From NCBI GenBank assembly GCA_949293815.1, contig CASFEZ010000004.1:25512-89511 (forward strand): a DNA stretch of 64,000 nucleotides. The letters run 5' to 3'. This stretch comes from an uncultured Eubacteriales bacterium (GTDB lineage: Bacteria > Bacillota > Clostridia > Oscillospirales > Acutalibacteraceae). Position numbers and translations under genes: made by a program. Position 1 is the stretch's first letter. Each line of letters begins with the position of its first letter. This document shows, piece by piece, positions 8,784-17,628 of the stretch. The notes beneath the pieces are model-generated. The model was not told where the DNA came from. It saw nothing but the letters and a program-made list of their open reading frames with translations, and did no database searches.

Positions 8784-8812
8784 TTGCGGAGCCGAATAAT
8801 TTATGGTATACT
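8784..8812 (+). promoter_or_regulatory. Promoter of the hypoxanthine-DNA glycosylase gene
   Basis: TTGCGG (8784-8789), 17-bp spacer, TATACT (8807-8812), 35 bp before the start codon. Confidence 0.55.
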
Positions 8813-8847
8813 ATAAGCATCATTTTCCAAACGAAAGGGGAGGCTTT

Positions 8848-9342
8848 ATGCTGGTGCATCCCATCCCGCCGTTGTTTGATGAATGGTCAGAAATTTTAAT
8901 CTTAGGTTCGTTCCCGTCGGTGAAATCCCGGGAGGAGGGCTTTTTCTATGGTCATAAGCAGAACCGCTTCTGGCGCGTGCTGGCCAATCTCTGCGGCAGC
9001 GCCGTACCCGCGACCATCGAGGAAAAACGGGCGCTGATTTTACAGAACCATTTTGCCCTGTGGGATGTCATACACGCTTGCGATATTACCGGCTCGTCCG
9101 ACAGCAGCATCCGCAATGTGACGCCGAACGATTTAACGGTCATTCTCTCCCGCGCGCCCATTCGGCAGATTTTTGTCAACGGCAAAAAAGCCGAAGCTCT
9201 TTATCAAAAATACATTGAGCCAAACATTCACCGCAAAGCCATTGTCCTGCCCTCCACCAGCCCCGCCAACGCCGCCTGGAGCGAACAGCGGCTGACCGAA
9301 GCCTGGCGCGAGGCAGTCCTATCCCCCATGGACCCAGCATAA
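8848..9342 (+). CDS. DNA-deoxyinosine (hypoxanthine-DNA) glycosylase, UDG family 6
   Basis: A 164-residue member of the uracil-DNA glycosylase superfamily. Family-6 features are visible: ILILGSFPSVKSREEGFFYGHKQ with conserved GSFPS and Asn-Arg-Phe-Trp (NRFWRVL) following, WDVIHACDITGSSDSSI, FVNGKKAE, and the C-terminal LPSTSPANA loop corresponding to HPSP of Ung. The family excises deamination products, mainly hypoxanthine, from DNA. ATG 8848 has AAAGGGGAGG close by; an earlier in-frame start at 8803 lies inside the promoter and is rejected. It is a single-gene unit. Confidence 0.87.
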   Translation: MLVHPIPPLFDEWSEILILGSFPSVKSREEGFFYGHKQNRFWRVLANLCGSAVPATIEEKRALILQNHFALWDVIHACDITGSSDSSIRNVTPNDLTVILSRAPIRQIFVNGKKAEALYQKYIEPNIHRKAIVLPSTSPANAAWSEQRLTEAWREAVLSPMDPA

Positions 9343-9357
9343 TGCTGAATACGCAAA

Positions 9358-9392
9358 AAATGCCGTCTTCCGGTTTGTGGAAGACGGCATTT
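9358..9392. terminator. Bidirectional terminator
   Basis: AAATGCCGTCTTCC (9358-9371) pairs with its complement at 9379-9392, flanked by A-run and T-run. It ends both the glycosylase gene and the converging ABC permease gene. Confidence 0.88.
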
Positions 9393-9404
9393 TTACCAAT
9401 GTGA

Positions 9405-11960
9405 TTATTCCGTATTGCGCAAAAGCTCTGCCAGATTTTCCCGGTAGGTCGGTCGTAGTCCGAAAAGACTGATCACAAGGGCAAGCAGCAGGAGAAGCCC
9501 CAGCGCCAGCAGCGGGCGCTGCCAGGGGTAGGTTTCGGCAAAGGTGTAAGAAAAGCAGAACAGGTGCAGCGGCAAACTCAACAGCGTGCCCAGCGCGGTG
9601 GCGGGCAGCAGCATCATCGCAAGCTCCCCCCAAAGCGCCCGCACGGCCTTGCCGTAGCCGAATCCCAGGCTGCGGGTCAGCGCTACCGTGCGGCGCTGCT
9701 CCAGCTGTTTTTTGCGAATCATATTGAAAAGCGTCACAAACACAAAGCAGCCGATAATCAGGTTGACCGCCGATACCACCACCTCGGTTACTGCAATCAG
9801 CGATTGCAGCCGGGCGTTCTCCGACCGGGCGGAAATCAGCCGGGCGTCCGGGTACAGGGACTGTAAATCGGCAAAAAACGCATCGATGGCGCCGGTGTCC
9901 GCCTCCTCGCCGCTGAACAGGAACAGGTGGGTGTAATTGAGCACGACCGGCAAACGCGCCAGCGCCTCTTCGCTGCAAATCACGCCGTAGGAACCGGCCA
10001 GCAGGGATTCCAGCCACCGATCCTCCACCCCCGCAAGGCTGATCACCGCCGTGCAGGTGGTATACAGGTCAAATCGCTCCACCTGCGCCGTTCCCGCAAA
10101 AAAATCCCCTTCGGTGACAAAAAGCTGGGAAAAATGTAAGTTTTTCCCCAAATGGCTCTCGCCGCTGCCGCTTTCCACTACCCGAATCACCGCTTCTCCC
10201 GCCCGAAAGGCTTCCGGGTCGATTGAACCGGCGGTGATATAAGGGGTAATCCGCCCCAGCAGCTCCTCGCTGAAGCCGGTAAGCCCGGAATAGAGCAGAT
10301 ATTCCTCCTCGGCGTAGCCGTATTGCCGTTTGGCGGCAGCAACGCCTGCGGCGTCCCCGGCGTCGTCTTGGTCAAAATGGGAGGCGTCTTCGTATTCCGC
10401 CCTCTCGCTCGTCACCTGTTTCATCTGAAGCCCTTTCATGCCATAGGCTTCCTCCACACCGGGCAGGACTTTGGCCCGCTCGAACAGGGCTTGGGTAAGC
10501 CCCGCTTCGGGATTTACAGGAATTTCCAGCGCGGTAACAAAGTTTGTATTAGATATGGCCGCCTGATAGTCATAATCGAACTGGGAGGATAGATCCCGCA
10601 GCAGCATATCCGACAAGGTCTGTCCGCCGGTGAACAGCAGCACGCACAGCGCGGTCAACACAAGACAAACCCGCATCCGTTTGCGGTCGTGGAAAAAGCC
10701 CTTGATGCGCAAATTGCGCACCGCCGAACGGGTGCGAAGGCTGCGGTTGAGGATAAAATGGTGGTCGCTGATTATCTCCTCCGACTCCAGCGGCAGCAGG
10801 CGGCAGGCTTTGCCGATGCTTGCCAGCTGGAACAGCGCCGCCAGCAGAAAAACGCCCAAAAGCGTCAAAAGCAGCAGTGGCACGGAAAGATGCAGCGTGA
10901 AAATTTGCCAGAAGTCCCCAATCTGCCCCCGAAACCACAGCGCCGCCAACGCCGTCGCCAGCGCGGCAGGCGGCAGGGCACAGAGATAACAGACCGCACA
11001 GCGCAGCAGGAAAAAGGCGCGCACCTCCCGGTTTCCGCAGCCCGCGAATTTCAGCCGCTGCACTTCCTCCCGGCTGCGCTGCCGGTTCATATACGGGTTC
11101 AAAAACAGGCTGCAAATCGCCGTCAGCAGGCAGCCCGCCATCAACACGCCGAAAATATATTTTAACTCCGCTTCATCGGATACGGGGTACAGGCTGTAAA
11201 GTCCCAGCGCGCTTGCCGCCGCGTTCCTATTTGCGTAAAAGGCTCCGCTCGCCTTGCCGGTGGCCTCTTCGTACCAGGCGGCAAAATCTGTCGGAACTGA
11301 GCCGCTGCGAAATTGCAGCAGCGCCATATAGAGGGCGGGCGTTTCCATCGAAAACGGAGAGGCATAGACAAGTGCGTTTGGCAGACAGTCGCCGATTTCC
11401 TGCTGACGCTCGATGCCGCTCTGGGAGAGGGAGTAGTCCTCGCAGACCCCCACAACCGTAAGGCGCACCGTCTGCGCCGCCTCTTCGCCGATGGGAACGA
11501 TGGCAAAATCCAGCGTCTGTCCCATCTCAGCGTTCAGCGCCACCAGCATCCGGTTCTCCAGCAGTACTTCTCCCGCTTTTTCCGGGTAACGCCCGGCGGA
11601 AAGCTGCAAATACAATAAATCCCGGGCGGCCTCGTCCGCCGTGCCGAATACCAGCTGTCCGTCAAAAACCGCTTTCGGGATATTCTGGCTGCCCCAAAGG
11701 GCAACGGTCCCAAGCCGGCGCACCTCATCCCGCTCGAGGGAAGACAGCTCCTCTTCGCTTTCGATATAGGAAAACAGCACATCCTGCCGCCCGTTCTGCT
11801 GCCATTCGTTTTCCTGCAAGGTCTGCCCGAAGCTCACGAGCAAGGTCAACAGCAGCAGCACACAGGTAAGGCAGAGAAAATAGCAGAGGATATCCGGCGC
11901 CATTTTTTTGCGGTTCCTGCGTAAATACCGGCGGGTGTAAAAGAAAATATTTTTATTCAT
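9405..11960 (-). CDS. MacB/FtsX-type ABC transporter permease (large)
   Basis: An 851-residue permease with an N-terminal helix followed by a large extracellular domain (residues about 45-260), three helices of a first FtsX core, a second helix and extracellular domain (about 430-700), and a final three-helix FtsX core. This ten-helix layout is that of the BceB/lipoprotein-type MacB superfamily, which moves peptides or lipids out of the membrane, or senses and detoxifies antimicrobial peptides, rather than importing solutes. It overlaps its ATPase gene by 8 bp. No two-component system lies nearby, so peptide-resistance control of the Bce kind is not seen. The neighbouring secreted protein may be the substrate or partner; this is inference. 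Confidence 0.85.
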   Translation of the reverse strand: MNKNIFFYTRRYLRRNRKKMAPDILCYFLCLTCVLLLLTLLVSFGQTLQENEWQQNGRQDVLFSYIESEEELSSLERDEVRRLGTVALWGSQNIPKAVFDGQLVFGTADEAARDLLYLQLSAGRYPEKAGEVLLENRMLVALNAEMGQTLDFAIVPIGEEAAQTVRLTVVGVCEDYSLSQSGIERQQEIGDCLPNALVYASPFSMETPALYMALLQFRSGSVPTDFAAWYEEATGKASGAFYANRNAAASALGLYSLYPVSDEAELKYIFGVLMAGCLLTAICSLFLNPYMNRQRSREEVQRLKFAGCGNREVRAFFLLRCAVCYLCALPPAALATALAALWFRGQIGDFWQIFTLHLSVPLLLLTLLGVFLLAALFQLASIGKACRLLPLESEEIISDHHFILNRSLRTRSAVRNLRIKGFFHDRKRMRVCLVLTALCVLLFTGGQTLSDMLLRDLSSQFDYDYQAAISNTNFVTALEIPVNPEAGLTQALFERAKVLPGVEEAYGMKGLQMKQVTSERAEYEDASHFDQDDAGDAAGVAAAKRQYGYAEEEYLLYSGLTGFSEELLGRITPYITAGSIDPEAFRAGEAVIRVVESGSGESHLGKNLHFSQLFVTEGDFFAGTAQVERFDLYTTCTAVISLAGVEDRWLESLLAGSYGVICSEEALARLPVVLNYTHLFLFSGEEADTGAIDAFFADLQSLYPDARLISARSENARLQSLIAVTEVVVSAVNLIIGCFVFVTLFNMIRKKQLEQRRTVALTRSLGFGYGKAVRALWGELAMMLLPATALGTLLSLPLHLFCFSYTFAETYPWQRPLLALGLLLLLALVISLFGLRPTYRENLAELLRNTE

Positions 11961-12615
11961 ACGACAGCACCCCGTCCCGAATCACCACCGAAAAATCGGC
12001 GGCGGCCGCCACTTCCGTGTCGTGGGTCACCAGCAATATGGTAGTGCCGGTTTCTTTATGGATGGCGGTGAGCATGCGGATCACATCTTTGGCGGACTCC
12101 TCGTCCAGATTGCCGGTGGGCTCGTCCAACAGCAGAATTTCCGGTTTTAGGACCAGGGCCCGGGCAATGGCGGCGCGCTGCATCTGTCCGCCGGAAAGCT
12201 GCGCGGGCAGATGATGGAGCCGCTCCTCGAGCGCCAATGCATTCAGAATATAGTCCAAATAGTCATCATCGGGGACGGTTTTGTCAATCTTTGCCGGGAA
12301 CAGCACATTTTCCAATAGCGTCAGCTCTGGCAGCAGGTTGAAAAACTGGAACACAAAGCCGATATGCTGTCTGCGGAAAATTGCCAGCTCCTTTTCCTGC
12401 ATTTTGGCAATATCCTGCCCGCCAATGAGCACCATCCCCGTATCCGGCGTATCCAGCCCGCCTAAGATATGCAAAAGCGTCGATTTCCCCGACCCGCTTT
12501 TGCCGCGCACCGCCACAAACTTTCCGTCCTCCACCGAAAAGGTGATATGGTCCAGCGCCCGGATTTCGGTATCGCCCATCAGATAGGTTTTGGAAACATT
12601 GTGCAATTCAATCAT
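11953..12615 (-). CDS. MacB/LolD-type ABC transporter ATP-binding protein
   Basis: A 220-residue ATPase of the exporter/MacB class. Walker A GKSGSGKST, Q-loop FVFQFFNLLPELTLLENV, signature LSGGQMQR, Walker B LLLDEPTGNLD and His in VTHDTE are all intact; the FFNLLPELT Q-loop is typical of the group. Start ATG 12615 has AAAGGAGG upstream. It lies 47 bp after the secreted-protein gene on the same strand and overlaps the permease gene, so all three are probably one transcript. It drives the extracytoplasmic work of the permease. Confidence 0.92.
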   Translation of the reverse strand: MIELHNVSKTYLMGDTEIRALDHITFSVEDGKFVAVRGKSGSGKSTLLHILGGLDTPDTGMVLIGGQDIAKMQEKELAIFRRQHIGFVFQFFNLLPELTLLENVLFPAKIDKTVPDDDYLDYILNALALEERLHHLPAQLSGGQMQRAAIARALVLKPEILLLDEPTGNLDEESAKDVIRMLTAIHKETGTTILLVTHDTEVAAAADFSVVIRDGVLSYE

Positions 12616-12638
12616 TGTGTTTCCTCCTTTTTAATTAA

Positions 12639-13191
12639 AAAATAGGATGTCGGATGGAGAGATTAGCTGGCGGCTATGTAGTCTCTATTGATGAGTTGAA
12701 AGTGTTTTGCATAAATCTGATTGCCGTCATTATTGTGAATCTTAAAATAATTTCGGTAAGCGTAGGGCGGATATCCATCAATAATATAATTCCACATATT
12801 GCCAACCCAAGTGTTTTCATCAACGAGTGAAGGCAGATTTTCGCAGGTCAGTACTGTTCTGTATATAATTGAAGTTGGCGAATTATATCGTCTGACATAA
12901 AAATCAAATGTGGCATTTACTACGGCACAGGAACTATCGCGGTATCTAAATCCAAGATGAGGATATTCCCACAAGTCGTCATAGTCGCTTAAAAAATTTT
13001 TTGAAAATCTTAAATAGGTTTCACGCACATACTCAGCAGCGTTTGCGGAAAGAGTACAGGTAAGAATCAATGTTGTAATAATTATAAAAACTGCTATGAT
13101 TTTTTTTAACGATTTGCATTTCATTGCTTATACCATCCTTTCTTTTTAATACAAGATAAAAGAATACAATATAAATCCGACATCCTATTTT
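12639..13191. repeat. 17-bp perfect inverted repeats bracketing a secreted-protein gene
   Basis: AAAATAGGATGTCGGAT at 12639-12655 and its exact reverse complement at 13175-13191 enclose the 12663-13124 gene with little else. The 553-bp block is AT-rich compared with its surroundings. It may be a cargo-carrying mini-element; alternatively, because the promoter lies outside at 13213-13241, both repeats are in the mRNA and could join the 5' and 3' untranslated regions. Confidence 0.7.
12663..13124 (-). CDS. Small secreted protein of unknown function
   Basis: A 153-residue protein I do not recognise. It has a clear signal peptide (KKIIAVFIIITTLILTCTLS, cleavage predicted after SANA), leaving about 124 residues rich in Tyr, Asn and aromatic residues with two cysteines (SSCAVV and LTCENL) that could form a disulfide. 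ATG 13124 has AAAGAAAGGATGG upstream. The gene is AT-rich with A/T-ending codons, unlike its neighbours, and sits between 17-bp inverted repeats, which suggests acquisition. It is first in an operon with an ABC ATPase and FtsX-type permease. The arrangement resembles lactococcin-972-type bacteriocin loci (secreted peptide, large membrane protein, ATPase), but I see no sequence motif of that family, so this is only a suggestion. Confidence 0.75.
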   Translation of the reverse strand: MKCKSLKKIIAVFIIITTLILTCTLSANAAEYVRETYLRFSKNFLSDYDDLWEYPHLGFRYRDSSCAVVNATFDFYVRRYNSPTSIIYRTVLTCENLPSLVDENTWVGNMWNYIIDGYPPYAYRNYFKIHNNDGNQIYAKHFQLINRDYIAAS

Positions 13192-13212
13192 ATACTTGTA
13201 TATTCTATCTAT

Positions 13213-13241
13213 ACTATAATTTAATTGTGCTATTTTGTCAA
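13213..13241 (-). promoter_or_regulatory. Promoter of the secreted protein / ABC exporter operon
   Basis: Minus strand TTGACA (13236-13241), 17-bp spacer, TATAGT (13213-13218). It lies outside the right inverted repeat. Confidence 0.75.
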
Positions 13242-13522
13242 TACTTTTTATCTTTTTTGTATAATTATATAAAATTTATACCATAAAATTGGTAATGTTG
13301 TATAGTAATAAATTGTAATTTTATGTCAAAAACTGACATGCTTGCATTTTTAAATTATCAAATATTTTTTTGCTGACAATGTTTTCTGTAAGGGTTGCGA
13401 ACTAAATCAAATAGCAGGTCTTGATAACAATAATCGAAGTTGGCTAAACATACAATTTTATTAAATATTATTAAGTTTTCTTTGGTGCTTTGCACAAATC
13501 CCGCAAAAGTTTACAAAAGTGC
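13242..13522. other. AT-rich intergenic stretch
   Basis: Between the divergent promoters of the ABC exporter and ilv operons lie 280 bp of strongly AT-rich DNA. I see no gene, clear hairpin or further promoter in it. Confidence 0.6.
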
Positions 13523-13551
13523 TTGCAATCGCTTTTCCGTTGTATTATAAT
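13523..13551 (+). promoter_or_regulatory. Promoter of the ilv-leu operon
   Basis: TTGCAA (13523-13528), 17-bp spacer, TATAAT (13546-13551). The transcript would begin near 13558, giving a 280-nt leader. Confidence 0.8.
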
Positions 13552-13594
13552 ACAGAAAAGTATTTTTTCAGTCCGATAAGAGGTTGTTCCGGCT

Positions 13595-13708
13595 ATGAAT
13601 CAGTTTATGAACACCAGTGGAATCGTCCTTATCAACGCTGCTGTCCTTGTCCTACTAGTAGGTCTGGCCAACGGCGATGTTTGTGATGCAGCCACAAGGG
13701 TTCAGTAA
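13595..13708 (+). CDS. ilv-leu operon leader peptide (attenuator peptide)
   Basis: A 37-codon frame between the operon promoter and a terminator. Its middle is dense in the operon's products: IVLI at codons 10-13 and VLVLLV at codons 17-22, with further Leu and Val. This is the composition of the ilvB/ilvG leader peptides of enterobacteria and actinobacteria. ATG 13595 has AAGAGG about 11 bp ahead. Codons GAT-GCA-GCC near its end (13687-13693, TGCAGCC) could pair with the 5' arm of the terminator (GGCCTGCG, one bulge) when the ribosome stalls upstream, while a ribosome at the stop codon would cover it. Stalling when Ile, Val or Leu is scarce would thus allow read-through. The pairing is inferred. 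Confidence 0.75.
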   Translation: MNQFMNTSGIVLINAAVLVLLVGLANGDVCDAATRVQ

Positions 13709-13761
13709 TTCGTCCATCCGCCCCCTCTTATAAATAGGCAATGGAGTTTTGATATTACAAG

Positions 13762-13792
13762 GCCTGCGGTTGTATCCGCAGGCTATTTTTAT
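13762..13792 (+). terminator. Leader terminator (attenuator) ahead of ilvB
   Basis: GCCTGCGG (13762-13769) and CCGCAGGC (13776-13783) form a perfect stem with loop TTGTAT, followed by TATTTTTATT. It lies 54 bp after the leader-peptide stop and about 50 bp before ilvB, where it would reduce expression when branched-chain amino acids are plentiful. Confidence 0.82.
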
Positions 13793-13837
13793 TGTCTGTT
13801 CGGCAAAAGAAAACGATTGAAAGGATGTATGCTGACT

Positions 13838-15520
13838 ATGAAAATCCCCGGCGCACAAATCATCATAGAAACCCTGATAGAGCAGGGCTGCGATACTGTT
13901 TTCGGCTATCCCGGCGGCTCTGTTTTGAATATTTATGATGAACTATATAAAAATTCCGACCGGATTCGTCATGTGCTGACTGCCCACGAGCAGGGCGCGT
14001 CCCATGCCGCCGACGGCTACGCCCGCGCTACCGGCAAGGTGGGTGTGGTGATTGCCACCTCGGGACCGGGCGCTACAAACCTGGTGACCGGCATTGCTAC
14101 GGCGTATCTGGATTCGGTGCCCATGGTCGCCATCACCGGCAATGTTTCGGTGGATCTTCTGGGGCGCGACAGCTTCCAGGAAGTGGACATCATGGGCGTG
14201 ACGCTGCCTGTGACCAAACATAATTATATTGTGAAAAAGACCGAGGACCTCGCGGATACCATTCGGGAGGCATTCAAAATTGCCAAATCTGGCAGACCCG
14301 GTCCGGTGCTGATTGATATTCCGAAGGATGTGCAGATTACCTCAGCGGAATACATCCCCCAAACAGAGGTTGCGCCCTATCCGAAGCTGTTGGCGGCGGA
14401 CGATGAGCTTTCAGTTGCCGTACAGATGCTCCAGGACGCCGAACGCCCGTTTATCTATATGGGCGGCGGTATTTACCGCACCGATGCGGGCAGCGAGATA
14501 CTCGCCCTGTCCGAGAAAATCGACGCGCCCATTGCCTCGAGCATGATGGGACTTTCCGCCATTCCCTATGACAACCCCCGTTTCTTGGGCATGCAGGGCA
14601 TGCACGGCGACTATGCCGCCTCCAAAGCCATGGCGGAAGCGGATTTGATTCTGGCCGCCGGTGTGCGCTTCAGCGACCGCGCTACGGGCAATAAGGAAAA
14701 ATTCAATCCGGGCGCCAAAATTATTCATATTGATACCGATACGGCGGAGCTTTCCAAAAATATCAGGGCGCATTTAGGCATTGTGGGCGATATTAAGGAC
14801 GCGCTTTCGCGCATTACTGCTGCCATTGCGCCCAGAGAGCATAAACAATGGAACGCGGATTGTGCCGCCATCAAGGAGCTGGCAGCGACTGCCTATAAAA
14901 ACTACGGCGATATCTCGCCTTATTCGATTATTCAGGAGGTTAACAACCGCTATCCCGCCGATACGGTTATTGCCACCGATGTGGGACAGCACCAGATGTG
15001 GGTTGCGCAGACCTATCATTTTACAAAGCCGCGTACCTTTTTGACCAGCGGCGGTCTGGGCACCATGGGCTACGGCATGGGCGCTGCCATCGGCGGCGCG
15101 GTTGGCACCGGCAAAAAGACCGTGCTCTTTACCGGCGACGGCAGCTTCGGCATGAACCTCAACGAGCTGACCACCGCCGTATCGCAGAACCTGCCGCTGA
15201 CCATTATTATTATGAACAACGGCGTGTTGGGCATGGTGCGCCAGTGGCAGACCCTGTTCTATGAAAAACACTATTCCAATACCACCTTGAACCGCGCGAC
15301 GGATTTTGTCAAGCTCGCCGAAGCCTTCGGCGCAAAAGGCTACCGGGCGAATACCATTGATGAGTTCCGCGCCATTATGGATACGGTAGAAAAGGACAAC
15401 GGCGTCAATTTGATTGACTGCCTGATTGATGAAGATGAAATGGTGCTGCCCATGATGCCCCCCGGCGGCACGGTGGAACAGATTATCGTCAACAGAAAGG
15501 AGCTGCCCGGCAATGAGTAA
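13838..15520 (+). CDS. ilvB: Acetolactate synthase, large (catalytic) subunit
   Basis: Thiamine-diphosphate enzyme that condenses two pyruvates to acetolactate (valine and leucine) or pyruvate with 2-oxobutyrate (isoleucine). About 560 residues, normal for the family. Visible marks are TVFGYPGGSVLNIYDELY, the cofactor-activating Glu in HEQGASHAADGYARA, the FAD-contacting middle domain (MMGLSAIPYDNPRFLGMQGM) and the ThDP motif GDGSFGMNLNELTTAV...MNNG. Starts at TTG 13817, ATG 13829 and ATG 13838 are in frame; 13838 gives the family-like start MKIPGAQIIIETL, though spacing to AAAGGA is long. It overlaps ilvN by 8 bp. Confidence 0.95.
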   Translation: MKIPGAQIIIETLIEQGCDTVFGYPGGSVLNIYDELYKNSDRIRHVLTAHEQGASHAADGYARATGKVGVVIATSGPGATNLVTGIATAYLDSVPMVAITGNVSVDLLGRDSFQEVDIMGVTLPVTKHNYIVKKTEDLADTIREAFKIAKSGRPGPVLIDIPKDVQITSAEYIPQTEVAPYPKLLAADDELSVAVQMLQDAERPFIYMGGGIYRTDAGSEILALSEKIDAPIASSMMGLSAIPYDNPRFLGMQGMHGDYAASKAMAEADLILAAGVRFSDRATGNKEKFNPGAKIIHIDTDTAELSKNIRAHLGIVGDIKDALSRITAAIAPREHKQWNADCAAIKELAATAYKNYGDISPYSIIQEVNNRYPADTVIATDVGQHQMWVAQTYHFTKPRTFLTSGGLGTMGYGMGAAIGGAVGTGKKTVLFTGDGSFGMNLNELTTAVSQNLPLTIIIMNNGVLGMVRQWQTLFYEKHYSNTTLNRATDFVKLAEAFGAKGYRANTIDEFRAIMDTVEKDNGVNLIDCLIDEDEMVLPMMPPGGTVEQIIVNRKELPGNE

Positions 15521-16049
15521 TACCGGTAAAGAAATGATTATTGCCATCCGCGTGCAGGATCAGTTCGGCGTGTTGTCCCGGGTCGCGGGCATGGTTTCCC
15601 GCAGGGGCTTTAATATCGACACCCTGACCGTCTCCGCCACCGAAACCCCCGGTGTATCGCGCATGACCCTTTCCTTAAAAGGGGATGAATACACCCGCAA
15701 GCAGCTGATTAAACAGCTGACCAAGCTGCACGAGGTGTTGGAGATTACGGAAATCGACCAAACCGCCGTCACCCGGGATTTATTGCTGATTAAGATTAAA
15801 ACCACCTCCGAAAACCGGCAGGACGCCATGGACGCGGTCAATGTGTTCCGCGGCAGCGTGGTGGACTTTGCGCGGGATTCGCTTATCATCCAGCTGGCAG
15901 GAGATGAGGCAAAAATTGACGCCTTTGTGGATTTGATGCGTCCCTTTGGTATTCTGGAAATGTGCCGCACCGGTCTGATATCCCTCGAACGCGGCGCGGA
16001 ATGCCTGAAGGACCGCAATATGAACTATATCAACCGGATGGATCAATAA
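15513..16049 (+). CDS. ilvN: Acetolactate synthase, small (regulatory) subunit
   Basis: A 178-residue regulatory partner of IlvB. The N-terminal ACT domain is plain (VQDQFGVLSRVAGMVSRRGF, with NIDTLTVS following), where valine normally binds to give feedback inhibition; the C-terminal ALS_ss_C domain follows (DLLLIKIKTT to about residue 155). Translation is coupled to ilvB through an 8-bp overlap. The product stimulates catalysis and confers end-product control on the first common step. Confidence 0.95.
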   Translation: MSNTGKEMIIAIRVQDQFGVLSRVAGMVSRRGFNIDTLTVSATETPGVSRMTLSLKGDEYTRKQLIKQLTKLHEVLEITEIDQTAVTRDLLLIKIKTTSENRQDAMDAVNVFRGSVVDFARDSLIIQLAGDEAKIDAFVDLMRPFGILEMCRTGLISLERGAECLKDRNMNYINRMDQ

Positions 16050-16074
16050 ACGTTTAGATAGAGAGGGAATTATC

Positions 16075-17628
16075 ATGGCAAAATTGATTAAAATTTTTGA
16101 TACCACTTTGCGCGACGGTGAACAGTCCCCGGGCTGCAGCATGAACGCCCGGGAAAAGCTGCAAATTGCCGACCGGCTGCAAAAAATGGGCGTAGATGTG
16201 ATTGAGGCGGGCTTTGCCATCTCCTCCCCGGGAGATTTTCAATGCGTAAAAGACATTGCCGACAATATCCGCAATACCTCGGTCTGTTCCCTGGCAAGAT
16301 GCCTGGAAAAGGACATTGACGCGGCATACGAGGCGATTCAGAACGCTTCCAATCCCCGGATTCATGTTTTCCTTGCCACATCGCCGGTACATATGCAGTA
16401 TAAATTAAAAATGACCCCCGAGCAGGTTTTGGAGAGCATAGACCACCATGTGCGCTATGCCAGGAACAAATGCGCCAATGTGGAGTTCTCCGCCGAGGAC
16501 GCCACCCGCAGCGAGCCGGAATTTTTGGCAAAGGTTGTGGATGTGGCCATTAAAGCCGGCGCGACCACCATTAACATCCCCGATACCGTCGGCTATACCA
16601 CCCCCGATGAAATGCGCGAGCGCATCCGTTTCCTGCGTGAGACGGTGCCGGGCAGCGATCTGGTTGATTTTTCGGTGCATTGCCATAACGATTTGGGTAT
16701 GGCGACCGCCAATTCTCTGGCGGGCGTATTGGGCGGCGCCACGCAGATTGAATGCTGCGTCAACGGTATCGGCGAACGCGCGGGCAACACCGCCCTGGAA
16801 GAGGTTGTTATGGCGCTGAAGGTGCGCGGTGCCCTGTTCGACGCCTATACCAATATCGACTCCACCCAGATTTACAAAACCAGCCGAAAGGTTTATAATA
16901 TTATCGGTCAGACTGCCGCGCGTACCAAGCCCATTGTGGGCAAAAACGCCTTTGCCCATGAGTCCGGCATTCACCAGCACGGCGTTTTGGCGAACAAGGA
17001 AACCTATGAGATTATGACGCCCGAATCGGTGGGTGTGCCGACCAACGAGATGGTGCTCGGCAAGCACTCCGGTCGCCATGCCTTTGAGGCGCATCTGAAG
17101 GATATGGGCTACGATTTGCCCGAAAAGCGGATTGCGGAAACCTTTGAAGCGTTCAAAAAGCTCTGTGATAAGAAAAAAGAGGTTACCGACCGGGATATTG
17201 ACGCGCTGATCAGCCACGGTGCCGCCGCCCTGCCGGTGCAGGAGGGCATGTACCACTTCGACCGGTTTGATGTCCACGCGGGCAATTTCTCCACGCCTAC
17301 CTCCGTTGTGCGTTTGAAGAAAGGCGATGAGCTGATCGAGGAAGTGGCGTTGGGCGATGGTCCGATTAACGCTTCCTTTGAAGCGATTAACAAGATTGTC
17401 CACCCGCCGGTACACAGCTTTGAAAACTTCTCCATCCAGTCCGTTTCCGAGGGCAATGATACCATGGGTGATGTGCGCGTAACCTTGCAGTATGACGGCA
17501 GGGATTTCAAGGGCAGAGGTCTTTCTACCGATATTATTGAATCCAGCATTATGGCGTATATCAACGCCATTAACCAGCTGATGGCTTACAGCGACGCCAA
17601 AGAAAAGCAGAGCGAGGGCGTATCATGA
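16075..17628 (+). CDS. leuA: 2-isopropylmalate synthase
   Basis: Condenses acetyl-CoA with 2-oxoisovalerate, the first committed step of leucine synthesis. The TIM-barrel catalytic domain has the metal- and substrate-binding start [16 protein letters not shown], the [14 protein letters not shown] motif and the [16 protein letters not shown] motif; the C-terminal LeuA dimer domain (about residues 385-510) is the site of leucine inhibition. At 517 residues it is full length. SD GAGAGGGA precedes ATG 16075. Its last four bases overlap the citramalate synthase start. Confidence 0.95.
   Translation: MAKLIKIFDTTLRDGEQSPGCSMNAREKLQIADRLQKMGVDVIEAGFAISSPGDFQCVKDIADNIRNTSVCSLARCLEKDIDAAYEAIQNASNPRIHVFLATSPVHMQYKLKMTPEQVLESIDHHVRYARNKCANVEFSAEDATRSEPEFLAKVVDVAIKAGATTINIPDTVGYTTPDEMRERIRFLRETVPGSDLVDFSVHCHNDLGMATANSLAGVLGGATQIECCVNGIGERAGNTALEEVVMALKVRGALFDAYTNIDSTQIYKTSRKVYNIIGQTAARTKPIVGKNAFAHESGIHQHGVLANKETYEIMTPESVGVPTNEMVLGKHSGRHAFEAHLKDMGYDLPEKRIAETFEAFKKLCDKKKEVTDRDIDALISHGAAALPVQEGMYHFDRFDVHAGNFSTPTSVVRLKKGDELIEEVALGDGPINASFEAINKIVHPPVHSFENFSIQSVSEGNDTMGDVRVTLQYDGRDFKGRGLSTDIIESSIMAYINAINQLMAYSDAKEKQSEGVS

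Noticed and set aside
13655-13858. 67-codon minus-strand frame across the ilv leader
   Set aside because: It is the antisense of the leader peptide and terminator; no ribosome site or promoter.
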